Positions 17,138-26,419 of a stretch of DNA of 49,387 nucleotides are shown piece after piece. This DNA is from Pseudomonadota bacterium. Lineage in GTDB: Bacteria > Pseudomonadota > Alphaproteobacteria > Rhizobiales > Beijerinckiaceae. A program made the translations under genes and the position numbers. The stretch is from the NCBI GenBank assembly GCA_021781815.1, contig JAJXWB010000027.1, positions 1 to 49,387 on the forward strand. The letters are read 5' to 3'. The number at the start of each line of letters is the position of its first letter. Position 1 is the first letter of the stretch. The notes beneath the pieces were generated by a model, which saw only the letters and a program-made list of their open reading frames with translations, had not been told where the DNA came from and searched no databases.

Positions 17138-18055
17138 TCACACGCCGAGCAGTTCCGCGCCGGCGGCGCCCATCAGAAAGCCATGTGAAAATTGCGCGCC
17201 CGGCGCGTTTTCGGCAAGGCGCCTTTGCGCCTCTTCCGGCGCCAGATCGCCATCGAGCGCCGCGCGAAACGCGCGCGCCACCTCGACGAAATCGCCGCTG
17301 TGCGGCGACAGGCGCAGCGCGCCAACGCCCGCGCCCGCCAGCGCCTCGAGATCGCCGATAACGCTGCAGTAGGAATTCGACATTGTCTGCACGCCGTTGA
17401 TCGTCAGGAATGCCTCGTCGTCGAGCGTGTCCACGCCGAGGCCGTCCGGGTCTACGCCGCAGACGAACTGACAGGAATCCTTGGTGAGGTTGTGCGCGCG
17501 CGCATGATAGCAGCGAGCGGACATCGCAAGCGGGATGCGGCCATAGGCCCAGACCTCCGCATCGACGCCCACCGCAGCAGCCGCCGCCGCCAGCGCCGAA
17601 ACGGCCGCAAACGGCAGCTCCGGCGGCAGACAGATCGAGCGCGCGCCCTTTCGCGCCAGAAATCCCAGCGTTCCCTCGCTATAAACGTTGACGAGCGGTC
17701 CGACCTCGAAGCCGGGTCTCGCCCAGGCGAGCGCGGTCAGGTCATTGACCTCGACCGCCGCCTCGCCGGCGAACAACTCGGCCGCCGCGCGCCGTTCGCG
17801 AACCGTCGTGAGCAGGCCGAGCGAGGCGAGCACGACTTTCTTTCCGCCACGCTGCAATCGTTCGACAACCTCGAGGATGCGGTCCTCATAGAATGGCGTG
17901 CGCTTCGAGCAGACCACCTCGCCGACGACGACCTTGTCGACCGGCGCCTCGTCGGCGACCCGTGCATAGAAGTCCATCCAGGTCTCGACCGGCCAGTTGA
18001 ACAGTACCGGCCCGACGGTAAGCCGCATGTCCTTCGTCATCGGCGCGCCGCTCAT
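17138..18055 (-). CDS. ubiV: UbiV, O2-independent ubiquinone hydroxylation
   Basis: A 305-residue member of peptidase family U32 that is not a peptidase. Its Cys49, Cys182, Cys195 and Cys199 have the same last-three spacing (13 and 4) as the 4Fe-4S ligands of Escherichia coli UbiV as I recall them (Cys39, 180, 193, 197). UbiV forms a complex with UbiU and hydroxylates the ubiquinone ring without oxygen, with prephenate as the reported oxygen donor. The ATG at 18055 overlaps the UbiU stop by four bases (ATGA), so translation is coupled; an ATG at 18040 is possible. It is the last gene of the leftward ubiT-ubiU-ubiV operon. Confidence 0.93.
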   Translation of the reverse strand: MSGAPMTKDMRLTVGPVLFNWPVETWMDFYARVADEAPVDKVVVGEVVCSKRTPFYEDRILEVVERLQRGGKKVVLASLGLLTTVRERRAAAELFAGEAAVEVNDLTALAWARPGFEVGPLVNVYSEGTLGFLARKGARSICLPPELPFAAVSALAAAAAAVGVDAEVWAYGRIPLAMSARCYHARAHNLTKDSCQFVCGVDPDGLGVDTLDDEAFLTINGVQTMSNSYCSVIGDLEALAGAGVGALRLSPHSGDFVEVARAFRAALDGDLAPEEAQRRLAENAPGAQFSHGFLMGAAGAELLGV

Positions 18056-19047
18056 CGCCAGGTCTTCCGATAGGCGCCGGCCGTGGTCTGCTGGCCTTCG
18101 GTCAGCCGACGCAGATCGCTGGCGGGGATGGGCCGCCCGGCCAAATGCGCGTCCACGGCGCGGCGAAAACTGCTGACGACCGCCTCGGTATAGGCGCGGC
18201 TGCGCTGACGCCCTTCGATTTTCAGCGCGACGACGCCAGCATCCGCAAGTTGCGGAATGAGCGCAGCCGCATCGAGGCTGACCGGCTCCTCGAACACGTG
18301 GCCGATATGATCGCCTGCGCGAAAACAGCCCTTGCACAGCGTCGGATAGGGCGCCGGCGCGCCTTGCGGAGAGCGGTGAATGGCGAAGCCGCCGAGCCGC
18401 GACGCCAGGTCGCCGCCCTCCTCGCGATATTCGACATGACTTGCCGGCGAGCAGACGCCATTCATGTTCGGCGACTTTCCGGTGGCGTAGGACGACAGCG
18501 AGCAGCGCCCCTCAGCCATGACGCACAGGCCGCCGAAGATGAAGACTTCGGTTTCGACGTCGATCTCGCGATTGATCGCCGCGATTTCCTGCACGGTGAG
18601 CACGCGCGGCAGCACGACCCGCTTGACGCCGAATTCGCGCGCGTAAAAATTGATTGCGTCCGCGTTGGCGGCCGCCGCCTGCACGGAGAGGTGCAGCCGC
18701 AGCTTCGGGTGCTGGTCGGCCACATGCGCGAGCAGGCCGATGTCCGCCAGAATGACCGCATCCGCGGCGCGCGCCTCGGCGTCGGCCACCGCCTTGCGCC
18801 AGAAATCGCCAGCGCCTGCACGCGGAAAGGTGTTGATCGCGACCAGCACCTTGGCGCCGCGCTTATGCGCATAATCGATGCCCGCCGCCATCTCGTCGCG
18901 CGAAAAATTGAGCCCTGGAAAATTGCGCGCATTGGTCTCGTCGGCAAAGCCGCAATAGATCGTGTCGGCGCCGGCGTCGACCGCGGTGCGCAGCGCCGCC
19001 GGAGTGCCTGCCGGGCAGACGAGTTCGAGACGTTTCGTCATGGTCAT
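18052..19047 (-). CDS. ubiU: UbiU, O2-independent ubiquinone hydroxylation
   Basis: A 331-residue U32-family protein, partner of UbiV. It begins RLELVCPAGTPAALRTAVDAGADTIYCGF, the typical U32 barrel start. Cysteines 175, 182, 199 and 238 are spaced 7, 17 and 39 residues apart, the same as the 4Fe-4S ligands of Escherichia coli UbiU as I recall them (169, 176, 193, 232). The UbiU-UbiV heterodimer carries out the ring hydroxylations that UbiI, UbiH and UbiF do with oxygen. ATGA overlaps join it to ubiT upstream and ubiV downstream. Its presence means the cell can make ubiquinone under anoxia, for instance for anaerobic respiration or photosynthesis. Confidence 0.95.
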   Translation of the reverse strand: MTMTKRLELVCPAGTPAALRTAVDAGADTIYCGFADETNARNFPGLNFSRDEMAAGIDYAHKRGAKVLVAINTFPRAGAGDFWRKAVADAEARAADAVILADIGLLAHVADQHPKLRLHLSVQAAAANADAINFYAREFGVKRVVLPRVLTVQEIAAINREIDVETEVFIFGGLCVMAEGRCSLSSYATGKSPNMNGVCSPASHVEYREEGGDLASRLGGFAIHRSPQGAPAPYPTLCKGCFRAGDHIGHVFEEPVSLDAAALIPQLADAGVVALKIEGRQRSRAYTEAVVSSFRRAVDAHLAGRPIPASDLRRLTEGQQTTAGAYRKTWR

Positions 19048-19598
19048 GAAGCGTGTCCAGGCGCCCGCGACAGGGCGACGCTCGTCAGGCGCTCCGCGAT
19101 CCGCAGCGCGCGGCGCAGCGGTGGCTCGGCGAACCGCTCCAGCGGCCCGAGCAGCGCCAGCGCCTCGGCCGGCAGATCGAGTTCGGCGTCGTCCACGGCG
19201 TTGCGCAGCGCCAGCACCGCTTCGGTATCGCCCTCGATCACGATGTCGCGTGAAAAGAACAAGGCGTCGCCATCAAGCGCGCCATGCACCATGCCAAGCA
19301 GGGCGGCGAGCGGGCCGGCGATACGCGCGTCCCAGGCCGGCTCGGCGCCGCGCCGGTAAACGTCAAGCCGCGGTTCGGACACGCGCGGGCGCAACACGAA
19401 CAGAATCGGCAGATCCACTGCGTCGAGCAGGAAGGTCTTGTCGGTCTGCGCGCCGAGGCGAGCGAGCAGCGCGGGATGGCGCCGCACGACGCTTGCAACC
19501 ATGCGTTCGCTCGCCAGCGCAAGCGGCGCAAGCGGCAAAGCGTCCATCAACCTTGCGCCAAAAACCGGGAACCGGGGAATCCCGGCGAGCATCGACAT
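19044..19598 (-). CDS. ubiT: UbiT, SCP2-like lipid carrier for anaerobic ubiquinone synthesis
   Basis: A protein of about 184 residues with an SCP2 sterol-carrier fold. It has the mixed strand/helix pattern WDARIAGPLAALLGMVHGALDGDALFFSRDIVIEGDTEAVLALRNAVDDAELDL, where the FFSRDIVIEGDTEAVLALRNAVDD block is the UbiT hallmark. It binds ubiquinone precursors and phosphatidic acid and is needed for the anaerobic pathway, in place of UbiJ. The ATG at 19598 is preferred for AGGA five bases upstream; an ATG at 19604 adds two residues. It overlaps ubiU by four bases (ATGA) and is the first gene of the leftward operon, divergent from ubiD. Confidence 0.9.
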   Translation of the reverse strand: MSMLAGIPRFPVFGARLMDALPLAPLALASERMVASVVRRHPALLARLGAQTDKTFLLDAVDLPILFVLRPRVSEPRLDVYRRGAEPAWDARIAGPLAALLGMVHGALDGDALFFSRDIVIEGDTEAVLALRNAVDDAELDLPAEALALLGPLERFAEPPLRRALRIAERLTSVALSRAPGHAS

Positions 19599-19654
19599 GG
19601 GCATCCTGTTTCTGTTTGCCGGGTCCAGTTCGTTCGAACGGAGCGCAGCCGTCC

Positions 19655-19668
19655 TTGTCTGAAGTCAA
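19655..19668. promoter_or_regulatory. Possible FNR/FixK-like site between ubiT and ubiD
   Basis: TTGTC-TGAA-GTCAA agrees with the FNR/FixK consensus TTGAT-N4-ATCAA at 7 of 10 half-site positions. It lies 57 bases before ubiT and 34 before ubiD, a useful spot for oxygen control of both. The match is weak on its own. Confidence 0.3.
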
Positions 19669-19702
19669 AGCATGGATCGGGTGCAGAAAATAAGCAGACA
19701 GA

Positions 19703-21217
19703 ATGTCGCTCCGCGATCTGCCGCCATTTTCCGACCTGCGCGCCTTTCTCGCCTTCCTCGATGGCGAAGGCGACCTGAAGCGCATCGACGCGCCGGTCGA
19801 CACCGTCCACGAGATGACGGCGCTGCACCGCCGCGTGCTCGTCGCTGACGGCCCCGCCTTGCGGTTCGATCAGGCCCACTCGGCCGGCGCGCGCGCCTCG
19901 ATGCCGTCCATCGCCAACCTTTTCGGCGCGCAACGCCGGGTTGCGGCGGGGCTTGGCGTCAAGCCCGAGCGGGTCGGCGAACTCGGCGAAATGCTCGCCG
20001 CCCTGCGCGAACCTGCCCCTGTCGATGGCCTGAAGGACGCGCTTTCGCGCTGGCCGATGGTGCGCGCCGCGCTGTCCACCCGGCCGCAAATCGTCTCACG
20101 CCCGCCCTGCCAGCAAATCTGCCTTACCGGGGCTGATGTCGATCTCGCCCGCCTGCCGATCCAGACTTGCTGGCCCGGAGAACCGGCGCCGCTCATCACC
20201 TGGCCGCTCGTCATCACGCGCCCGCCGGACACTGCGGCCGACGACAGCGCGAACGTCAATGTCGGCGTCTATCGCATGCAATCTCTGGGAAAGGACCGGG
20301 CGATCCTGCGCTGGCTGCATCACCGCGGCGGCGCGGCGCATCATCGGGCCTGGGCCGCGCGCGGCCAGGACATGCCCGTCGCCGTCGCCATCGGCGCCGA
20401 TCCTGCGACCATTCTCGCCGCCGTCCTGCCCCTGCCCGAATCGCTCTCGGAACTGCGCTTCTCCGGCGTGCTGCGCGGCGAGCGCCCTCGCCTCGCCGCA
20501 GCGGCGACTGTTCCGCTCGTGGTTCCGGCTGATGCAGAAATCGTGCTGGAAGGCTATGCGTCGGCGACTGAAACGGCCCCCGAAGGCCCCTACGGCGACC
20601 ATACCGGCTATTACAATTCGGTCGAACCCTTTCCGGTGATGCGCATCACCGCGATCACCATGCGGCGCGATCCGCTCTACCTGACGACCTTCACCGGACG
20701 CCCGCCCGACGAGCCCTCGGTCATCGGTTCAGTGTTCAACGATCTCGCGCTGCCGTTGATCCGTCGCCAGATTCCAGAGATCGCCGACATCTGGCTGCCG
20801 CCGGAGGCCTGCTCCTACCGGATGGCCGTGGTCTCGATCCGCAAGCGCTATCCGGGCCAGGCGCGCCGCGCGATGATGGCGCTCTGGGGCATGCTGCCGC
20901 AGTTCAACTACACCAAGACGATCGTGGTCGTGGACGACGACATCGACGTGCGGAGTTTCGCTGATGTCGCCTGGGCGGTCGCGACCCGCATGGATCCCTC
21001 CCGCGACCTGATGCTCCTGTCGAACACGCCGATCGACTATCTTGATTTCGCCTCGCCCGAATCCGGTCTTGGCGGCAAGATCGGCATCGACGCCACCAAC
21101 AAGATCGGCGCAGAAACCCAGCGCGAATGGGGAACTGTGCTCAAGATGAGCGCCGACGTGGAAGCTAGGGTGGACGCGCTCTGGCCCCGGATTTTCGACG
21201 CCGGCAAGCCATCATGA
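19703..21217 (+). CDS. ubiD: UbiD family decarboxylase
   Basis: A 504-residue prenylated-FMN-dependent decarboxylase. Landmarks: LRDLPPFSDLRAFLAFLDGEGDLKRIDAPVD at the start, then SANVNVGVYRMQ, LRWLHHRGGAAHHR, the segment EGPYGDHTGYYNSVEPFPVMRIT that carries acidic active-site residues, and a conserved C-terminal part with IGIDATNKIGAE. It removes the carboxyl group of the 3-polyprenyl-4-hydroxybenzoate intermediate of ubiquinone. The ATG at 19703 overlaps nothing; the stop overlaps the UbiX ATG by four bases. It is coupled to ubiX, the flavin prenyltransferase that makes its cofactor, and diverges from ubiTUV, so the locus gathers the oxygen-independent pathway steps. A UbiD-like decarboxylase of another aromatic acid is possible but less likely here. 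Confidence 0.95.
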   Translation: MSLRDLPPFSDLRAFLAFLDGEGDLKRIDAPVDTVHEMTALHRRVLVADGPALRFDQAHSAGARASMPSIANLFGAQRRVAAGLGVKPERVGELGEMLAALREPAPVDGLKDALSRWPMVRAALSTRPQIVSRPPCQQICLTGADVDLARLPIQTCWPGEPAPLITWPLVITRPPDTAADDSANVNVGVYRMQSLGKDRAILRWLHHRGGAAHHRAWAARGQDMPVAVAIGADPATILAAVLPLPESLSELRFSGVLRGERPRLAAAATVPLVVPADAEIVLEGYASATETAPEGPYGDHTGYYNSVEPFPVMRITAITMRRDPLYLTTFTGRPPDEPSVIGSVFNDLALPLIRRQIPEIADIWLPPEACSYRMAVVSIRKRYPGQARRAMMALWGMLPQFNYTKTIVVVDDDIDVRSFADVAWAVATRMDPSRDLMLLSNTPIDYLDFASPESGLGGKIGIDATNKIGAETQREWGTVLKMSADVEARVDALWPRIFDAGKPS

Positions 21218-21777
21218 ACCAGCGGATCGTCGTCGGGATCAGTGGAGCGAGTGGCGCAGCGATCGGCGTGCGAATCGTCGAACTCCTCGCCGAACGCGGC
21301 GCGGAAGTGCATCTCGTCATCACCCCGGCCGCCGAACGCACCCTTCGCGAAGAGATTGCGCCGGACGCGCAGACGAAAGTCGAGGCTCTGGCGCATCGTG
21401 TTCACAACCATGCGGATATAGGGGCCTCGATCGCCTCGGGCTCGTTCCCCACGGCCGGCATGATCGTCGCGCCCTGTTCGATGCGCACGCTGGCGGCGAT
21501 CGCGCAATCCCTGGCCGACAATCTGCTTGCGCGCGCCGCCGACGTTCACCTGAAGGAACGCCGCCCGCTCGTGCTGATCGCGCGCGAGACGCCCCTGCAT
21601 CTTGGCCACCTCCGGCAGATGACGGCGGCCACGGAAATGGGCGCAATCATCATGCCGCCCGCGCCAGCATTCTACCTGCGGCCAGCCAGCGTCGCCGACA
21701 TTATCGACCAGATGGCGCGCCGAGCCATCGATCTGCTGCGGACATTCCCGCCAGCCGCGACGCCCTGGACCGGCTAG
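21214..21777 (+). CDS. ubiX: UbiX flavin prenyltransferase
   Basis: A 187-residue flavoprotein-fold enzyme. The N-terminus IVVGISGASGAAIGVRIVELL gives the FMN-binding GASG motif. IVAPCSMRTLAAIAQSLADNLLARAADVHLKERRPLVLIARETPLHLGHLRQM is the UbiX signature. It prenylates FMN to make the UbiD cofactor. The ATG at 21214 overlaps the UbiD stop (ATGA), so the pair is translationally coupled. Its stop codon at 21775-21777 interlocks with the stop of the convergent RND adaptor gene in the sequence CTAG, so there is no room for a classical terminator between them. Confidence 0.96.
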   Translation: MNQRIVVGISGASGAAIGVRIVELLAERGAEVHLVITPAAERTLREEIAPDAQTKVEALAHRVHNHADIGASIASGSFPTAGMIVAPCSMRTLAAIAQSLADNLLARAADVHLKERRPLVLIARETPLHLGHLRQMTAATEMGAIIMPPAPAFYLRPASVADIIDQMARRAIDLLRTFPPAATPWTG

Positions 21778-23093
21778 CGCTGCGAGACCTTGCCAGCGGC
21801 CGGAGGCGCGCCGTCGGGCAGCCGGGCCAACTGCCCTTCCTTGAGATCGGCAGGCGGATTGAGCACGATGCGCTCGCCGCCGGAAAGTCCGCCCGTCACC
21901 TCGGCCTCCGACCCGAAATCGCGCGCGATGACGATCTGCCTGAACCGTATCCTGTTGTCGGCGTCGACCGTCGCGACGCGCAAGCCTGCCTTGTTGAAGA
22001 CGATCGCCTCGGCCGGCACGATCACGCCCGGCGTCGCGCGCGGCGTCAGCAATTCGACATTGACGAACAGGCCTGGACGAAGTTCGTGATTTTCATTCGG
22101 CACGTCCACCTCGACCAGCAGCGAGCGCGATGAGGCGTCGAGCGCCACGGCGTCGCGCGCGATGTGGCCGGGCCACTGCCTGTCCGGCGTTTCCGGCAGT
22201 GTGACGCGCGCCTCTATGCCGGAGTGCAGATCTATCGCGTTGGATTGCGGCACATAGGATTGTATGCGCAGCAGATCGTCGCGCGCGATCGAGAACATCG
22301 ACGCGCCGGCGCTGTCAGCGTTGACGAGATCACCGATCTCGATATTGCGGCTCGTGATGACGCCGTCGAACGGCGCGACGACGCGCTCGAACTCCGTGAG
22401 CTGTTTCAGCCGCTCGACAGTCGCTTCCTGCGCCTTGGCGTTAGCTTCGGCCACCGCGACGCCCGCCTGCGCATTCGCGACATTGGCCTGCTGCGTCTGC
22501 GTCGATGCATAGTTCGTGTCGAGATTCTGCAGCGTCTCCCATCCCTTGTCGGCGAGCGTCTTCGTGCGGCCATAGGTGACGTTGGCGAGCGTCGAATTTG
22601 CGCGCGACACTTCGACCTGCGCGCGCGCTTGCGCGGTCTGCGCGTTGTATTGCACGAGTTGCGCCCTGGCCTGCGCGAGTTGGTGATCAAGATCGGGCGC
22701 CGAGATCAGCGCGAGCAGATCGCCCTTCTTCACTCGCGACCCGATGTCGACGCGCCTCTCAGCGATATAGCCGGTCGCCCGCGCGAAAAGACGCGCTGAT
22801 TCGAACGCTAGCGTCTGTCCGGGCACGCGCAGTTTGACAGGCCCGGCGCGCAGTTCGGCCGGCGCAACGCGCAAGACAGGCGTGCGATCGCGGCTGGCCT
22901 GCTGCGTTTGCTGCGCCTCGCCCGCGACGCGCACGTGCGAAATAGTCCCCCAGCCGATCGCCAGCGCCGCCGCAGCGCCGACGGCAACGAACGGCTTGCG
23001 GCTGACGCGCCTGCGTGTCTGCGACGTCGCGTCAGAGTCCCGGTTTGTCGCCCCGTCCGGTTGGGCGCGCAACAGCGCGTTCGACTGGCTCAC
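21774..23093 (-). CDS. RND efflux periplasmic adaptor (HlyD/MFP family)
   Basis: A 439-residue membrane-fusion protein. After an Arg-rich cytoplasmic tail there is one N-terminal membrane anchor (FVAVGAAAALAIGWGTISHVRV). The lipoyl half-motifs surround a long coiled coil: RVDIGSRVKKGDLLALISAPDLDHQLAQARAQL and later FDGVITSRNIEIGDLVNA. Beta-barrel and membrane-proximal domains follow. It links the inner-membrane RND pump to an outer-membrane channel. The GTG at 23093 overlaps the stop of the RND gene (GTGA), so the permease is first and the adaptor second. No outer-membrane TolC-type gene is in the window. Confidence 0.93.
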   Translation of the reverse strand: MSQSNALLRAQPDGATNRDSDATSQTRRRVSRKPFVAVGAAAALAIGWGTISHVRVAGEAQQTQQASRDRTPVLRVAPAELRAGPVKLRVPGQTLAFESARLFARATGYIAERRVDIGSRVKKGDLLALISAPDLDHQLAQARAQLVQYNAQTAQARAQVEVSRANSTLANVTYGRTKTLADKGWETLQNLDTNYASTQTQQANVANAQAGVAVAEANAKAQEATVERLKQLTEFERVVAPFDGVITSRNIEIGDLVNADSAGASMFSIARDDLLRIQSYVPQSNAIDLHSGIEARVTLPETPDRQWPGHIARDAVALDASSRSLLVEVDVPNENHELRPGLFVNVELLTPRATPGVIVPAEAIVFNKAGLRVATVDADNRIRFRQIVIARDFGSEAEVTGGLSGGERIVLNPPADLKEGQLARLPDGAPPAAGKVSQR

Positions 23094-26000
23094 AGATAGT
23101 CCTCCAACGGGCTCACGGCGCCCTTGCGCAACAGCGTATAAAGGAAGGGAACAAGCAGCAGCGTCGAGCAGGTCGCCACCGCCACGCCGCCCATCACCGC
23201 GCGCGCAAGCACTGCATTCTGCTCCGACCCGTCGCCGATGCCCAGAGCCATCGGCAGTAGCCCGACGAACATAGCCCCGGCCGTCATCAGCACGGGCCTA
23301 ATTCGCGTGACGCCAGCCGCGATTGCCGCCTCCTCCGCGCTGGACCCATGCTGCTCGCGATGCTCCTTTGCGAAGGTTACAAGCAGGATCGAATTGGCCG
23401 AAGCCACGCCGACCGACATGATCGCGCCCATGAGCGAGGGAATCGAAAAGGTGGTGCCGGTGATGAAAAGAGCGGCGGCTATGCCGCAGAAGGCGACTGG
23501 CAGCGCGGCGATCACAACGAACGGATCGCCCCAGCTCTGGAAATTCACGACCATCAGGAGATAGACGAAGATCATTGCCGCCAGCAGTCCGACGCCGATA
23601 CGCCCGAACGCCTGGTTTTTGGATTCGATCTGGCCGCGCAGCACGATCTTGTTGCCCGGCGACAGTTCCTTCGACAGATCGGCGACGATCAGGTTCAGAT
23701 CGCCCTCGACGCTCGCGAGGTCGCGATCCTGCACGTTCGCGTAGATATCGAAAGCCTTCTGCGTATTTGAATGGTTGGCCACCGTCTGCTCAGCCGTACG
23801 ATGCAGAGTGGCGACGTTGGACAGCAACGTCGTCGCGCCGCCGGCGATTCCCGTCATTGGCGTATTCCGCAGTTCGCCGAGCGTGTCCGTCCTGTATTCC
23901 GGTGTCTGGACGGCGACGAGATAAGGAATGCCCGTGGCGGGATCCGTCCAGAAGTTTGGCTGCACCTGGAACGACGACGATAGCGATATGTTGACGTTGG
24001 AGGCGATCTGCTGTTCGCTGACGCCCAGTTGCAGCGCGCGCACGCGATCGATGTCGACAAAAAATTGCGGCGCGTCGAGGATCTGGTGAATGTGCGCGTC
24101 CACAACGCCGCGCACCTGTTTGACACGATCCAGCAATTTTCCGGCAATTTCGCGATTCTTGAGATAATCGCGACCGACAATCTGCACATCGATCGGCGCC
24201 GGCAGTCCGAAGTCGAGAATTTGCGTAATGATGTCGGCCGGCTGGAAATAGAACACGACATCGGGGAAGCGTTCGGGCAGCGCGCGACGCATCGCCTTCA
24301 TGTAGGAGGCTGTGGATGCGTGGCCTTCCTTGAGTGAAATCATGATCTGGCCGTCATTGGCCCCGACGGTGGCGCCGTCGCCGAACGCAAGATTGTAGTT
24401 GACCTGAGGCATGCCGATATTGTCGAGCACCAGGCCGAGGTCCTTCGCCGGCACGATGTCTCGGATCGCGTTCTCGATCTGCTGGAACAGCTTCTCGGTC
24501 TCCTCGATCCGCAGACCGGAGCGCGCGCGGACGTGCAATTGCATCTGTCCCGCATCGATCTGCGGGAAATAATCCTGCCCGACGAATGCGAACATGACCA
24601 CGCCCGAGGCGAGCACCAGCAGCGTGACGACCGAAGTGCGCCAGCGATGACGCAGAATTGCGTGCAGAAGAACTTCGTACTCATCACGCAGGCGCGCAAA
24701 CCTCTCTTCGAAGCCGAGCTGGAATCGACGGAAAACGCCGTAATGCTCGTTCGGCGCATGCAGCGCGCCGCCCGGATGCGGCTCGTTCCTGATCAGCGTG
24801 TCGATCAGGATCGGAACCAGCGTCCGCGACAGGATATAGGACGCAAGCATGGCGAACACGACGGCCATCGCCTGCGGCGTGAACAGATATTTGGCCGCAT
24901 CGGTAAGGAAGATCACGGAGATGAACGCCGCGCAGATCGCGAGCGTCGAGATCAGCGCCGGCTTGGCGATTCCGGCCGCTCCCTCGACCACCGCGATGCG
25001 GAAGGGCTGCCCCTCCTCGATCAGGCGATAGGTGTTCTCGATTGCCACCGTCGCGTCATCGACAAGAATGCCGACGGCGAGCGCAAGACCTCCGAGCGTC
25101 ATGATGTTGATGGTCTGTCCGAGCGCCCACATGGCCGCAAGCGAACTCAGAATCGATAGCGGGATCGAGACAAGGACGATCAGCGTCGAACGCCACGACC
25201 CGAGGAACAGCAGGATCATCAGGCCGGTCAGGCCCGCCGCGATCACGCCCTCGCGCACCACGTCCTCGATCGCGCCCGAGACGAAGACCGACTGGTCGAA
25301 CAGTTCATCGATGTGCGTGTCGGCTGGAATCGAGGCGCGCAGGCCCTCCACCGCCGCCTTGACGTTGTTGACGACGGTCAGCGTCGAGGCGTTGCCGTTC
25401 TTGAGGATCGTCAGCAGGATCGAGCGCGAGCCATTGACGCGAACGATGTTCTGCTGCGGCGGACTGCCGTCCCGCACCTGCGCGACGTCGCGCACGAGTA
25501 TCGGGGCGCCGCCGACATATTTGATCGGGATCGAATTGAGCGCCGAAATCGCATCAGGCGCCGAATTGAGCTTCACGGTGTATTGCAGCGCGCCGAATTT
25601 GGCGAGGCCCGACGGCGTCGTCAGGTTTTGGGCGACGACAGCGTTTGTGACGTCGAGCGGCGTCAGCCCCCGCGCCTGGAGAGCCGCGAGGTCGAGATCG
25701 ACCATGATCTGCCGCGCCCGCCCGCCGAACGGTGCCGGCAGCGTCGCGCCGGGCGTCGTCACCAGTGCCTGACGCATGCGATACATGCCGAAATCGTATA
25801 GCTGCTGCTCGTTCTGACTCGTGCTCGACAGCGCAAGCTGGATCACCGGCACCTGCGAGGCTGAGTAACGGACGATCGTCGGAGGCTGGATGCCCGGCGG
25901 CATGACAACGCGGATGGAGTTCATCGCGGACACGACCTGCGCGATCGCCAGATCGATGTTCACGTCGTTCTGGAAATAGATCTTCTGGACGGCGACGCCC

Positions 26001-26260
26001 GTAAGCGTCTGGCTTTCGAGGTTCTTGATGCCATTGACGTTGTTCGACAGCGAGAACTCGGCGTAGGTCGTGACGCGCGCCTCCATCTCGCCGGCGGACA
26101 AGCCGGTATAGGTCCAGATGACGGTGACGACGGGGATATCGACGTTGGGGAACACGTCCTTGGGCGATGCGTAAATCGCCATCCCGCCGAGAAAGGTGAC
26201 GAGGATCGACAGGACATAGAACGTCGCCCTGAATTTGAGCGCGTATTTAACCAGTTCCAT
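23090..26260 (-). CDS. RND efflux permease, AcrB/HAE1 type
   Basis: A 1056-residue inner-membrane proton-driven pump. It shows the RND layout: TM1 at FRATFYVLSILVTFLGGMAIY, a long periplasmic loop, a bundle of membrane segments, a second loop and a final bundle. The essential TM4 acidic pair is Asp401-Asp402 in GILVDDATVAIEN. The porter domain has SLSNNVNGIKNLESQTLTG. It exports hydrophobic or amphiphilic compounds with the adaptor encoded downstream; the pair and a missing outer-membrane channel are a common arrangement. The ATG at 26260 has no strong ribosome binding site. The upstream 159 bases before the next operon hold no gene. Substrates are unknown. Confidence 0.95.
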   Translation of the reverse strand: MELVKYALKFRATFYVLSILVTFLGGMAIYASPKDVFPNVDIPVVTVIWTYTGLSAGEMEARVTTYAEFSLSNNVNGIKNLESQTLTGVAVQKIYFQNDVNIDLAIAQVVSAMNSIRVVMPPGIQPPTIVRYSASQVPVIQLALSSTSQNEQQLYDFGMYRMRQALVTTPGATLPAPFGGRARQIMVDLDLAALQARGLTPLDVTNAVVAQNLTTPSGLAKFGALQYTVKLNSAPDAISALNSIPIKYVGGAPILVRDVAQVRDGSPPQQNIVRVNGSRSILLTILKNGNASTLTVVNNVKAAVEGLRASIPADTHIDELFDQSVFVSGAIEDVVREGVIAAGLTGLMILLFLGSWRSTLIVLVSIPLSILSSLAAMWALGQTINIMTLGGLALAVGILVDDATVAIENTYRLIEEGQPFRIAVVEGAAGIAKPALISTLAICAAFISVIFLTDAAKYLFTPQAMAVVFAMLASYILSRTLVPILIDTLIRNEPHPGGALHAPNEHYGVFRRFQLGFEERFARLRDEYEVLLHAILRHRWRTSVVTLLVLASGVVMFAFVGQDYFPQIDAGQMQLHVRARSGLRIEETEKLFQQIENAIRDIVPAKDLGLVLDNIGMPQVNYNLAFGDGATVGANDGQIMISLKEGHASTASYMKAMRRALPERFPDVVFYFQPADIITQILDFGLPAPIDVQIVGRDYLKNREIAGKLLDRVKQVRGVVDAHIHQILDAPQFFVDIDRVRALQLGVSEQQIASNVNISLSSSFQVQPNFWTDPATGIPYLVAVQTPEYRTDTLGELRNTPMTGIAGGATTLLSNVATLHRTAEQTVANHSNTQKAFDIYANVQDRDLASVEGDLNLIVADLSKELSPGNKIVLRGQIESKNQAFGRIGVGLLAAMIFVYLLMVVNFQSWGDPFVVIAALPVAFCGIAAALFITGTTFSIPSLMGAIMSVGVASANSILLVTFAKEHREQHGSSAEEAAIAAGVTRIRPVLMTAGAMFVGLLPMALGIGDGSEQNAVLARAVMGGVAVATCSTLLLVPFLYTLLRKGAVSPLEDYL

Positions 26261-26419
26261 CGGGTGGCTTTGCTCGCTTTTCAGGCTGCGCCGGGCGCCC
26301 CGCGTGTACCCCCCGGCCCGGCCAGTGGGAGCTGAACGGACGAGGGGCAGCGCTCCATCCGGTAGCCTGCCCCCGACAATTGCGTCAAGTCAAAACCCTG
26401 TGACGGCTTGAGCGCGGCT

